This document shows, one piece after another, positions 39,159-51,100 of a stretch of 64,000 nucleotides of DNA. Each line of letters opens with the position of its first letter. Position 1 is the first letter of the stretch. A program made the translations under genes and the position numbers. The DNA comes from Cladopsammia gracilis (taxonomy: Eukaryota; Cnidaria; Anthozoa; Scleractinia; Dendrophylliidae), in contig JAJGOT010000037.1 in assembly GCA_022457155.1 (NCBI GenBank), forward strand, positions 1 through 64,000, written 5' to 3'. The notes beneath the pieces are model-generated. The model was given only the letters and a program-made list of their open reading frames with translations, made no database searches and was not told the DNA's origin.

Positions 39159-42100
39159 TTTGGTGTCAGAAGTGGGATTCGGCTCATCGCATCGGAACTC
39201 CGCGTGTTCTTCGATCATCCATAACCAAGAATTAAATTGCAAGACTTATCAACGACTGCAACTGGAAGGTTAGATCGTTTCATATTGAGTTGATGTTGAA
39301 AACTGAGATTTATTCTGAGGGCTGAAGATAATGGTGAAAAACTGTGCAGTTGATTTCTGCACGTTACAGTTGAGTTATCACACTTCAGTTGTTATTGTAG
39401 TTCTTAAAAGTAGTTCAATCAACTTTGTTTACCTTTGAATCCTTGCTGTAGTTGGTTGCCGTTGTAGTTTAGTTGTTACTTGCGTGATCCGGCGACCGTT
39501 ATATTTGCATTTGTGATTTAGCTGTGTTGTATTTGCGATAGTTGTTAGTGATACTGGATAAGATTTAGGGTGGCAACTGCAGAAGACAGCTACAGCGAAC
39601 TTCAGGAATCGGGGCTTCAGGATTTATTGGCGGATTATCGGCGTTTAGAGAGTAGAGAAGAAGATTTATCTTGCCCGGGACTTCAGGAATCGCCGGCACT
39701 GGTTGTTACGGCTATTCAAGAGTTGGGTCGAAGGCTTCAGAGAAACAGTGAATACATGGAGCGACGAATGAGCGATCATTTTCAAGCACAAATCGATAAA
39801 TTGAACAACAAAATATGGCATCTTTCGGACAACGTGCAAGCGGACCGTGCGGAACCTGGACACCAACCGGAAATTAACATTGATGCGCGTGAACCGGAAG
39901 TCAAACCGGCAAATCATCATGGTAAGATTATCAAATACAATTTGAACTAGTGTCTGAATTGAATAAATGGGATCACACAACGAAAGCGATTTACCTCGCA
40001 GCCAGCTTTGCAAGAATCTGCTCAAGCTGTTCTAGCAAATTTGGATCAAAATGTCAGAAGAGATTATCTCGCCCTCACAGAGGCGTTGTCAGCTCGATTT
40101 GGAAATTATGGAAAGAAGAATATTTTACAACTCAACTAAAGTATCGAACTAGAGGGAAAGAAGAGACTCTTCAAGAATTGGCGCAAGCTATGAGGCGACT
40201 TACACGACAAGCTTATCCGGAGGCGTCAAGACCAGTACAAGAGGTACTTGCAAAAGATTATTTCATTGACGCGATTGTCGAGACCGAAGTAAGGTGGAAG
40301 GTATAACAAAGTACGCCTAAAAATGTACAAGAGGCCCTTTGTATTGCAACTGAGATGGAGGCACTGCAAGCGTCAGAGCGTCAGCGGCACCGGCCATATC
40401 GTAAGGTCGCAGCTTCGAGTCAGAACACTGACAAGCTGGAGGTGAAAGAGATTTTGCAAGAAATGAAAAGAGACAGGGAAGAGCATAGGAAGCTACTGGA
40501 GGACTTTCTGAAGAAAATCACGAGTGGTCCCGGTCAAGATAGCAGAGGAGGGGCGTGTGTCCCAAAGAATGGCTACCGCAGAAGTGAGTGTTGGAATTGT
40601 GGAGAACGGGGACATTTTTCACGTAATTGTACGAGACGACCTCTTCTGGTAACAGGACAGAATTAGGGAACGGGGAGGGACCCAACTTAAGGACCTACGT
40701 TCGGTCCAACACCATCAAAGGTCCATGCAACCATTGCGAACTGGTGCTCTCCGCGAGATGGAAAATCAACGTGGAATATTTGTCACAAGAAAATTAGAGG
40801 GCGTCGACTTGAAGTTACTAGTGGACACTGGTTCACACGTCACTATGGTAAATCCGGCCATCATAGCGAAGATCGATGAAGCAGTAAGACCAGCGATTGA
40901 AAGAGTGGACAATAGAATGATCCTCGCAGATGGTAGTACGAAACCGCTTGTAGGAAGGGGAACGTTCGACTTCTAATTGGAAGCGAAGAGAGTCAGGCAT
41001 GAGGTCTGGATCGCAGAGATTGAGTTGGATGGCATCTTAGGGCTAGATTTCTTGTACAGGTATGGCTGCAACCAGATTAAACTGTCTATTCCTTCAATAG
41101 ATGAATATGCAGAGGTTTCAGAAATAACTATCGATGTTATAGAGTGGTTGTGAAAGATACGGTTGTAGTCTCTGCAAATAGTGAAATGGTTATGGCAGGA
41201 AAAATATTAGATTTGGATGAAGAAGACGGTCTGATGATCGTAGAGTCCACTAAAGAATTTGTACAATGCAGCAAGTTACTTGTGGGTAGGACTCTTGTGA
41301 ACATGGCAAGCACAAGTATTCCAATCAGACTTCTCGACCCCACCTCGTATTCAAGGACGATTTACAGAGACACCATAGCGGCCCTTTGTGAACCGGTTGA
41401 CAAAGTGGAAGAAATGTCCGATGACGTAGAGACAAAAAGCTACTTAGTTTCTCATGTATCTAAAGCATAGAATTGAGACTGGAGGGGCACGTACCATTAA
41501 ACAAGTTCCACGACGCCTCCCTTTGCACTTAAAACATCAAGCAGAAGAGAAAGTGAAGAAGATGCTTTCCAAGGAGGTTATTGAACCGTCGTCTAGTTCA
41601 TGGTCCTCTCCAGTGGTCCTAGTAAGGAAAAAAGATGGCTCTATTCGTTTTTGTGTTGATTACCGGAAGTTGAACAGCGTTACAATCAAGAACTCGTACC
41701 CACTTCCAAGGATTGCAGATTGTTTGGATGCCTTGTCGGGTTCACAATGGTTTTGTACTTCAGATCTAGCTAGTGGTTATTGGTAAGTAGAAATGGCAGA
41801 AAATCACAAAGAGAAAACTACATTTTCTACGGGTTCTGGGTTGCATCAGTTTCGAGTGATGCCTTTTGGACTTTGTAATGCTCCTGCTACATTTGAGAGG
41901 TTGATGGAGAAAGTCCTCGTTGGGTTACCTTGGCATATCTTGCTTATTTTTCTGGATGACATTATCGTACACGCAAAGACATTTGAAGAAGAATTGAATA
42001 GCTACGGGTGGTTTTTCAGCGACTACGACATGCCATTTTAAAGCTCAGTCCGAAGAAATGTTTTCTCTTCCAACGGAAAGTCACGTTTTTGGGTCATGTG

Positions 42101-43195
42101 GTGATGGTATCAGTACAGTCCTGAGCAAAACGGAAGTCATCCGTGCCTGGTCGGTACCACGTTTAGTAGCAGAACTGCGAAGCTTTCTTGGGCTCAGTTC
42201 CTATTATCGGGTTTTGTTCATGGGTATGCTGACATAGCAAAACCTTTTTATAAATGATTTGTTGGAAAACGGAAACGAATTTGACTGGTCAGAGGACTGT
42301 GAAAAGGCTTTTCATGTTTGAAACAGAACTTAGTCAAAGCTCCGGTTTTGGCATATTCAACACGAGAAGATCAGTTTATTCTTGATACGGATGCAAGTGG
42401 CGTGGCAACTGGTGCTGTTCTTTCGCAAATACAAGATGGAGTTATCGCATATTCGAGTAAAGCGTTGAAGAGAGTGGTAAAGAATTATTGTGTCACGCGT
42501 CGGGAGTTACTTGCTATCGTGGAAGAAGTACGTCATTTTCGTCACTACCTCTATGGGAGAAAGTTTATAACACGGACTGATCATGGGGCCTTGCGATGGT
42601 TGGTGGGGTTCAAAGACTTGGAGCGGCAGTTGGCTCAGTTGGTTCTTGCGACCTATGACTATGAAGTTGTTTATCGTCCAGGACGTCAGCATGGAAATGC
42701 GGGTGCCTTATCTAGACGACCGTGTGGGCTTAATGAGTGTTTGTTTTGTGACAGAGTGGAAGCACGTCAAGATGCTCAGGATGTTGAATTTTGTGGTGCA
42801 GTGAGATGGGAAAGGCCACGACGGAAGTTAACGAAGCGAGATCTTTGTTTGGTGGTGCGACAATGGAGTTGTTTCGGCGGGTGCAGCAAAATGATGAGAC
42901 TTTATCTCATGTGGTACGGTGATTGGAATCAGCACAGGAACGTCCACAGTGGAAGGACGTATCGTGTCTATCGCCACAAGTCAAAGGTTATTGGGCTCAA
43001 TTTGACAGGTTACTTCTTAAGGACGGAGTTCTTTATTTTCAGTGGGAGGTGGCGGACCCGCGAGGTGAACAGACTTTGAAATTGGTTGTTCCAAAAGGCT
43101 TACAAGAAACGGTTATGACGTCTCTTCATGATCGGGGCACCTGGGAGTGAAGAAGACTCTCCATCGTGTAAAGCAACGATACTACTGGAGTAGTA
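39159..43195 (+). pseudogene. Gypsy-2 gag-pol, decayed and truncated
   Basis: Gag frames 39570-40666 (helical N-terminus, zinc knuckle CWNCGERGHFSRNC); protease VDTGSHVTMVNP (40830); RT with VRKKDGSIRFCVDYRKLNSV and FLDDIIVHAKTFEEEL (41454-42041); RNase H FILDTDASGVATGAVLS and RTDHGALRWLVGF (42318-42800); then the start of the HHCC integrase. The element stops near 43195 inside the integrase zinc-binding domain, and no 3' LTR follows. Many stops and frameshifts. It abuts element A at 38955. Confidence 0.8.
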
Positions 43196-43937
43196 TACCC
43201 CAGATGCTTGGGCGAATTTTATTCATATATGCAGCAGCCTTGAGTTAATGAGGTTGGCTCTGTCAAACCGGTTTTCGGTCAGGAGATAATGAGATGCATG
43301 CCGTCTAGGTACAGGAGGGGTTTAATGAGATGCAGGCCATATAGGTGGAGTCATTAAGGATGCATGAATCGGGAGAGACGTATTATGACATTTTATTGAA
43401 TATTTATAAAGTGTTTAAGAGAGAAGTGTATAGTGTGATGTAGTGTTACGTGTCCACCCAACCATCCGGGTAGTGGTTGCAATTTAAAAGCAAAAGAACA
43501 AAGGACGGGTGATGAACCAATGAAAATACACTGACGTCATGGTCAAACCAGTTCATTCCAGTTGGTCTAGAGGTATATTATTCAAAATGGCCACTCTCTA
43601 GAAAAACGAGTCAAACCGGGTTTTTTTTTCACCCCTATTGGTTTCGAATCAGGTTTTTCACCTTAGAAACCAGTTTTGTTTTCATCTATTTATACGTGAC
43701 AAAAACATGATTTGTCATTGTAAAATACTTTTGGGGAGAACCGTATTAAGGATTCATGAATTGGTAGCTCAACACTGTAAGTAGAAGAAAATGTATTGAA
43801 TATTTATTAGATTTTATACGTGTATGACTTAAACCGGATAACCAGTATTACCAAGTTTGTACCTTTAAAACAAACGGGTTTTCCTGATAATTATAAAAAG
43901 GGCACAGGAACATGGGTTTTTATAGTGCCTGATAAGG
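43196..43937. other. Unassigned DNA with short direct repeats and a TATA box
   Basis: It contains repeated AATGAGATGCA(T/G)GCC units (about 43290, 43330) and, at its right end, TATAAAAAGGG (43892-43902) 36 bases upstream of the ATG at 43938. The rest has no recognisable content. Confidence 0.35.
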
Positions 43938-44324
43938 ATGAACAGCATAATTGAACGGGAACTGTTTGCATTGGAAATGGAATCATTAACGGCCCAAATA
44001 GGAAGATTGCGACTAGAAGAGAAAGTGGTTACGTTACTGAATGATTTTTGGGATCAAGCGTGTGACGAGACTATACTTCGCAGAAGGATTGAATTTACAT
44101 GTGAACACGATGGAATGGAATTTACAGTTGGAGAATTGAAAGTGCCATTATTTTATTTCCACGACGAAAAGAAATTCTGGTTTCAATTGAACTGCCTTTT
44201 GAAGTCAAAGACACAAGCAGAATGTTGGCTGAAGGTTATCATTCAAGAAACATTCCTGAACGATTGGCGTTTAAAGCCATTTACCCCGAAGACATTCAAG
44301 GAATCCATGTCCATTTTGAAATGA
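43938..44324 (+). CDS. Unknown 128-residue protein with its own TATA box
   Basis: Uninterrupted frame. N-terminal helix rich in Glu and Leu (ERELFALEMESLTAQIGRLR); the middle is mixed with CEHDGMEFTVGELKVPLFYF; the C-terminus is Lys-rich. TATAAAAAGGG sits 36 bases upstream of the ATG, an appropriate place for a TATA-driven gene. It converges on the RING gene. No family recognised; the compact intronless form and flanking tandem repeats are compatible with a virus-derived or mobile accessory gene, but this is inference. Confidence 0.4.
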   Translation: MNSIIERELFALEMESLTAQIGRLRLEEKVVTLLNDFWDQACDETILRRRIEFTCEHDGMEFTVGELKVPLFYFHDEKKFWFQLNCLLKSKTQAECWLKVIIQETFLNDWRLKPFTPKTFKESMSILK

Positions 44325-44354
44325 AAAGCAAAGAGACAAGAATGAAATGAAAAA

Positions 44355-44660
44355 CTGCCTTTATTATTTACATTACATCACTAAAAAGAATTGTTAAAGA
44401 AAACTGTACCTACATTGGAAAAAATCTAAAGCTTACATTACATCAATAAAAAGAATTGTTAAAGAAAACTGTACCTACATTGGAAAAAATCTAAAGCTTA
44501 TTATATACTAAAAGCGATGAGAAAAAATCGAAAGCTGGAAACTGTACATATTTTCACTTACAAATTACATTGGAAAAATCTAAAACTTATTATTTACAAA
44601 ATACAATGGGAAAAAATCTAAAAAAAAATCTAAAGCTTAGTATTTACATTTGAAAAAAAA
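44355..44660. repeat. Tandem repeats downstream of the RING gene
   Basis: Two near-identical units of about 70 bp (44370-44439, 44440-44508; TTACATCA, AAAAGAATTGTTAAAG, GAAAACTGTACCTACATTGG) are followed by shorter degenerate copies of ACATTGGAAAAAATCTAAA. AATAAA on the minus strand near 44357 may be the poly(A) signal of the RING gene. Confidence 0.65.
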
Positions 44661-44715
44661 GAAAAAGGAAAAATAGAAATAGGCTTCCTCAGGTGTCGGT
44701 CTTGAAATAAAATAC

Positions 44716-45416
44716 TTATCTATACGCTCTCTCTTTTTTACATTCCAAACATAAATTCCTTCTTAAACAACTACAACTTAAAAATTTTTTATAAGAACGG
44801 GCAAAATAAAACTTTTGAAAATCAGTTAATGGGCGAAAAAAATAATTACAAACACTACAATCTCTCGAGACATCCACTGCTGTGTGGTTTATGGGGCATT
44901 TCTGTGTAAGAGAAACATGTGACATGAGTGTAGGCACGCGCTAAAACACATTTCCGACAAGATAAAGAAAATTATGAGACTAAATGAGAGAATATCAGTG
45001 AAATGAGGCAAATATGAGAGAGAGAGAGAGAGTTCTAAATCTTAATCACTCTTTGTTTTCATATGTCGGCATCGGTAAAGAAATGCCGATTCAGCGCATA
45101 TAAAACAATTGATCATTGATTCTCTTTGTAAACATTGAATTTAGATTCTGCTTAGGCTGTCTATTTAGGAACTGAGATAAAAAAATGTTTAAAAGTTACT
45201 TACCCTTTTCTGTTCCTCCATAAAACTGTGCAGTTCTGCGCGTCTTTCAGCGCTTGGGAGAGGTATTTCTCTTCTACAGTTAGGGCAGTTGGCGGAACTT
45301 GCCACAAGTGATAACCGCCATTGTCTGAGGCACTTCTTGTGCGCCGTGTGTTCGCAGCACACCACTTGTGGCAAGTTCCAATCCTCCTCCAGACATATGA
45401 AACACGTTGTCAGGAC
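44716..45416 (-). CDS. RING-finger protein with C-terminal cysteine cluster, two exons
   Basis: Exon 1 (about 45209-45416) encodes a C3HC4 RING: CFICLEED, then CCEHTAHKKCLRQW, then CPNCRREIPLP, followed by a helix SAERRAELHSFMEEQK. A donor GTAAGT follows at 45208. Exon 2 (44716-44897) begins after a good acceptor (TTTCTCTTACACAG) with KCPINHTAVDV, CSVCNYFF and CSCLRRNLCLECKK, ending in a stop. RING proteins are E3 ubiquitin ligases. The upstream start is not found: the exon-1 frame lacks an ATG, so another 5' exon probably lies among the repeats at 45.45-45.9 kb. Confidence 0.55.
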
Positions 45417-45448
45417 CTTCAAAGACACACACACCCAAAAAAAAATTA

Positions 45449-45870
45449 ACCAAACGTTTTCTAAAAGTCAAATCTATAAAAGCAAATTCAGCGCGTAGAA
45501 TGTGACGCGAAACGTATAACTGTGTAGAGCGGTTTTTCATAAGAAATTTTCAACGTTTAAGCACCGCATACTTTGAAGTACCGTATACTTAACGGTAAAC
45601 GAAACCAAACGTTTTCTAAAAGTCAAATCTATAAAAGCAAATTCAGCGCGTAGAATGTGACGCGAAAAACATTTCTCGCTAAGAAAAACAACAGTGTAGC
45701 GCGGTAAAAGAAACGACTAAACGACTAAGCTTACTCTGTGTTCTTACATTTTGTTCTTAAACTTAAAGCAAATTAAGAGCGGTCGTAAAGAACAACGCAA
45801 ATGTAAAGAATGTGACGCGAAACGTATAACTGTGTAGAGCGGTTTTTCATACGAACATTTTCAACGTACA
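45449..45870. repeat. Repeated 60-100 bp modules upstream of the RING gene
   Basis: The block CCAAACGTTTTCTAAAAGTC + TATAAAAGC + TGTGACGCGAAA occurs at 45449-45508 and 45601-45666. The block TGTGACGCGAAACGTATAAC + GAGCGGTTTTTCAT occurs at 45499-45539 and 45808-45850. The copies overlap in content and each holds a TATA-like or GCG-rich motif, suggesting promoter duplication. Confidence 0.6.
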
Positions 45871-45937
45871 ATAAATGTACTTACGAATTTGACGATAAGC
45901 CTTGGTCTAGCAACCTCTTGATTTTCCATTCTTCAGT

Positions 45938-45992
45938 TCAGTTCCTTTCTTCAGTTCAGTTCAGTTCAGTTCAGTTCAGTTCAGTTCAGTTC
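45938..45992. repeat. (TTCAG)n microsatellite
   Basis: About ten TTCAG units with one interruption. Confidence 0.9.
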
Positions 45993-48127
45993 TCTTCAGA
46001 CTTTTGGCAACGTGTGCGGAAAGAACTTGCGGCTAAATACAGGATTCGATCCGACTTTTCATTGGACGAGAGAACAATGGAATGAAACCCTTGCGGGCTC
46101 GGTTCAGCTATGCATTCTATACAAAACAGTATTTCGTCGTACATTGAAGTTTTTGCTCTTTTGTTTGAGTTTATGAACTGAGTATACTCGCGTTACAATT
46201 TTAGTTGATCTGACGTTGAACCAATCGCGAAGGAAAAATTGACCATTTGAAGGAAGTAAACCTAAAGGTATTTAAAGTAGGAGTATTTAAAAAGTTAAGA
46301 AACAAGGCAAAGGTCAGGAAATTGCAATCAATCAAACGCCTGGTTTATATAAGCCTTTTTTTATTAATATAAGTAACACATGATAGCAGAAACAGCAACA
46401 GGAACAACAGCCTGATAGCACTGAGCCTACATGTTGTGGGGAAGAAAAGTAGGGTCTTCCAATATTGATTTGGGTCTTAAAATTTGCTGAAATTCTGATG
46501 TTTGGACTGCCAGCTTTTTATTACCAAATCAGTTTTCTACAGCAAAAGCATGGTTTTGTTGAGAAACAGTTGGGAAAATTTGAGCTCCCTTTGTGGTCCT
46601 TTGTGGCAACTAATGATTTTGAGGCCACGTGATTTGGTATCTTGATTTGTTCTGAGTTTGACTTTGTATTCATACTTGACAAAATTTCTGCATAGTCTTT
46701 CTCTTCTCACCCGTATCAAGATAAAGAAAGGCTCTGTTCACAGCGTTCAACAACAGCTATAAAAGCAATCTTAACTAGACACCATAATTACAACAAATAT
46801 TAACATACATTATGTATATTCATAAAGAAAAATATAACTGGCTAAAAAGCTAAGTAAACATTATGTATCTTGCCCAACACAACTAATCAGTAATTATGAT
46901 TATTGCTATACTAAGTATTAATGCTTTCCAGAAATTGACCTATAAATGGTAAACCAGGAGGGGAGGAGGGGGGAGGGGTGGCTTGGTATTTCAAGGGGAG
47001 CAGGGATTGAGCAGTGGTTTTACCTTATGTATTATTTTATTGGTACTGTGAAACACAATCTATGCAGCTACCAATGGCCCACAAAAATATGACGCATTAA
47101 CAGGATAGCTGTATCAATGAGGTCCACCTTATTTACAGTGTAAGATATTTTTTGTAGCTCAGAACATCTCAGCATACATAACTGAGTTATTACTCTCCTA
47201 CTCATCCTTTTTCTTCTTTATGGTTTTATTCTCATCTCATCTCGGATCACTGGTCACACAGACCAGTTCAAGTATTAAGTGCATGTACTTGGCGCTGAAC
47301 CTCAATTCATACCAGCAAACATGTATATCAAATTATGTACATTCATGTAACCATATTTCCTGAACCTGATATGTGCAGGGATGATAATGCTGTTTTGGTT
47401 GAACCTATCAGCATGTTAAAGGACCCCCTATTTGTTATGTTTGGTCATGACATCCCTTACACCCCTTAACAGAGTTGATTTGAAACAATAACATCAACCA
47501 CAATCAAATCAATCAATCAATGTGGATGTTAATCAATGGGAAGAGTAATTGCAAAGAAAGATTGGAAACGTTACACTCAAGGCCAAAGTATATAAAATTA
47601 TGTGTGTTAAAAATGCTTGGAGTAAGCATATTTTAAACAAGAGAAACAAATTTTCTCCAAGAAAAATTGGGGACATTGGAATTCAGGCTGGAGTGTATAA
47701 AATGCTAATTTTAAGGATATAGTCCCACTCCATATCCACATTAACACAGTAAAACAAGAGGTAGTTTTCAAGTGTTCTAACAATACCATATTATTTCAAA
47801 TGAGTGCCCACGACTTACGGTAGTAATACAGTTATAACCTGCCATCTGGCCTTAATTTTAGCAGCGCAATAGCCTGATTGCAGGTAAAATATTACAGTCA
47901 AAATGGGTCAAACATAAAGTGGATGTGAATGAGTTCATTATTGCATTAATTACCTCTTGGCAGGAATGCTGTACATGGTCTGATTCCAGACTTTGGCCAA
48001 TCAATACGGGCTATAAATTTCATTGGCTCGAGGGCATTTTAAGAAATAAAGGCACTTATTTGAGTAAATAGGGTACAAAAATGTGGTTGTTGTAAGTTGC
48101 TGTTTTCTTTTTCTTTTATAAGCAAAA
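45993..48127. other. AT-rich non-coding DNA
   Basis: No supported gene, RNA or repeat family. Short minus-strand frames at 46537-46719 and 47607-47789 lack domains and splice context. Confidence 0.5.
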
Positions 48128-51100
48128 TTAACTTTTCTTTCTTTTTTTAAGGCTTGAAGTGCACTTGTTACAATACCAGCTCTTCGGTTCCCTTTTGATT
48201 CCAGCACAGGTCCTGAAGCAGTAGACAAGATGAAATAATAAAATATTAAATAAGAAACATTCATATATGAACACAAAGCATGATTCTTCATTGATTAATT
48301 CTAATTTGATTGAATTTCTTTTGGTTAATAGTATTTTCAATTCTGTTATTGAATGTAAATATTTTTTTAAGTCTTAGGTCTTTTACTTTTTTGTCTCTGC
48401 AAAAAGACAACACTGTAACAGATGTATAACTATTTCCAAAACATTGACCTTATCTTATAATATTATATATTTTTCTTTGGTTTAAAAATTTTCAAACCAG
48501 TTTAATTTTCATTTTCCTTTGTCTGAGATTCATTATCATATTCTGAGACAAAGGAAAACAAAACTTAAACTGGTTTGAAAACTTTAAAACCAAAGAAAAA
48601 TTTGAACCACAACATATACATTGGAAATGCAGGCAGTGCATGCAGTTGACTTACCAGTCATACCACAAGGCACATCCATCACGTTCAACAATATTGGTGT
48701 GTGCAGCAACCTGGCAACCACTGCATGTCCAGCTCTTTCTAAGTTCTTGCACTATCGTGACAAAAAGATAAAATAATAATATTGAATCAATGGTTTTCTT
48801 TGTGTCTATCCAGGTAGGAATCAATAATTTCAACAATGTCAACATTATTACATACACCTTATTCCAAAATGGCAGGCAATTTATTATTCTTTTGTATGCA
48901 TTTCAATTAGTCCTCTTTGCCTCATTTTTGCATAAAAATTCTGTAGTGTATTTTGCACAGGCTGACGAGGCAAAAAGAATAATAAATTGGCCACCATTTT
49001 GGAATAAGGTGTATAACGTGCTGTAAACAGAGGGAGTTTGAAATAATTTTGAAAGTATCTCAGAGGTGAGAATTTTACAATAACATTTTAATTATCCCAA
49101 ACACAAGTGTACAGTTAATAAGAGTTTGCATATAAATATTTTAATGCAAAGATGGTTACTTTTTATGTATGACAGGATTGAGTGGAAAAAATAAACATAT
49201 TCTTTTTTTTTTTTAAAAAAAAAAAAAGCACAACTGCTTGTTCTTGGAGTATTTTAATCTGTGTTGCTTTCATTACTTACCTTTCGCTAAAACTTGGATC
49301 CAAGCAGTGTTCTCAGAGTGTTTCTTTATGGACCCTATATCAGATTCAATAACTTCTCCAGGTAGATCGAAAATTCCTTTAACAACTTCACTTGGAGGTA
49401 TACACTGTCCTGTTTCCAATAGGGCTTGCACTGCAGTCTGAATACCAAATCTGTTCAAATCTGTTCAATTCTATGTATATAATTCCTTTGAATAGTTCTT
49501 CATGTCAGCAGAACCGTTATGTTTTCTAAAGGGCTGGTGAGGTGGGCCGGACCATTTAAAAACAAGGTGAATGAAAAAATATATGACGTACCCCTTTCTT
49601 TCGGCACAAAATTAATTGAAATTGGGTACTTTTTCAACAAAATTTCGTGGTTTAATTTGTCGTAATTAATAATTTGTTTGTAATGTATACCATTATTTTC
49701 TAAATAGGATGATTTACCCCCCGTGCAAGTCAAAATTACACGACCCACCACCCCTCTGCTGAGGTCCAACCCCCACCCCTTTTACTTATTGACCAGTATC
49801 TCGTTATCAACGGTGATGAATTGTAAATCATTCAAATATCTAGTGACTTTTTCAATGTTCTCCTACTTCATTAATTCAATCTGAAGTATAAATAGATTTG
49901 CATTATTCGGATTATTAAAAATATGTCAGCTATATATATATATATTTTTTTAAAAGGTACCTTGATTTATTGTCACTGAGACATCTCTATCCGTTTTTCC
50001 ATTCTTTATTTCTTTGAGAAAGGTTTCTTGTTCTTCAAATGTGGGAAGTGCAAGTTGCACTTTAGCTTTTCGACAACGCTTTTTGGTGGAGAAGAAGCGT
50101 GGTTGCGTCTCCATGTTCTTGTTAGCTGGAGCATCCTCGTTGTTCTTAAGAGGGATAATGTCTTGTTCGTGTGGATCTTTCAGGGACACAAACAAGCAAT
50201 GGGCTGCGCTGATTTGCTTTTCTAGCTGTTTAAGAGCAGGAGAATTATTGCAGCTATTAAGCTCTTCCATGATTTGTAAAAGGGTGCCTTTGATTCTTCC
50301 TTTTGAAGCTTCAATGTCATCTGTACGGGATCTAATGCAAGTTAGGATGTTTTGAATTTCTTCATGTTGCTGGCCTGAATTGGTAGACGTACAATCGGGG
50401 TCCTCGTCCAGATGTTCAGTGGAGTCGCGCAAGATGCTTCGCTTTACTAGGTGGATGTGCTTACAGATGGTGTTCATTATAAGCGAATCAGGGCAGGTGC
50501 AGGTGAATGAATGGACGCAGAGCTGACATTTAGCACATGACATCTTGCATACGTCCTTTTGATGGCACGCTACAGGAGCTTCCATGACCTCGTAACATGT
50601 CTTGCCATTTTCGGAAAGGACTTTCCATTTTCCGTCAGCGACCTTACCCACGGATTCGAGAGGTACCGACAGGCTGTGATTATGCCGCTCATATATCATG
50701 TTAATGCGGTAAGTCAACTTTCCTTTTGTAGCTCCTGGCCGCAAATACTTCGATTTCGCAACAGTGCAAGCAGGTACCAGGAATGTCGCAGAACTGATAA
50801 ACCAGTCGAATAGACCAACTGAATCACAGAGTGATTAACCAATGATTTATTCTATGATTCAACGTCAAACTAAAATACAAAACAACGAAATATCTCTTAG
50901 ATTCTAACAGCATGGGCGGAAACGATAAAGCATACAATAAACTACTGTTTACTAAAACGCGATCACGACCACAAAATATTCACTAAATTATCAGAAAACG
51001 AAGAGATCCTACCGACTATTCTCCTTTGTACTTGCACACGGAAAGTGAACGGGAAACGAAGACTTCGCAGTGTCCTAGGGCTTCGCAGTAAATCGCAAGT

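Noticed and set aside
45000..45050. (GA)n run near 45030 as a functional element
   Set aside because: Short simple repeat with no context.
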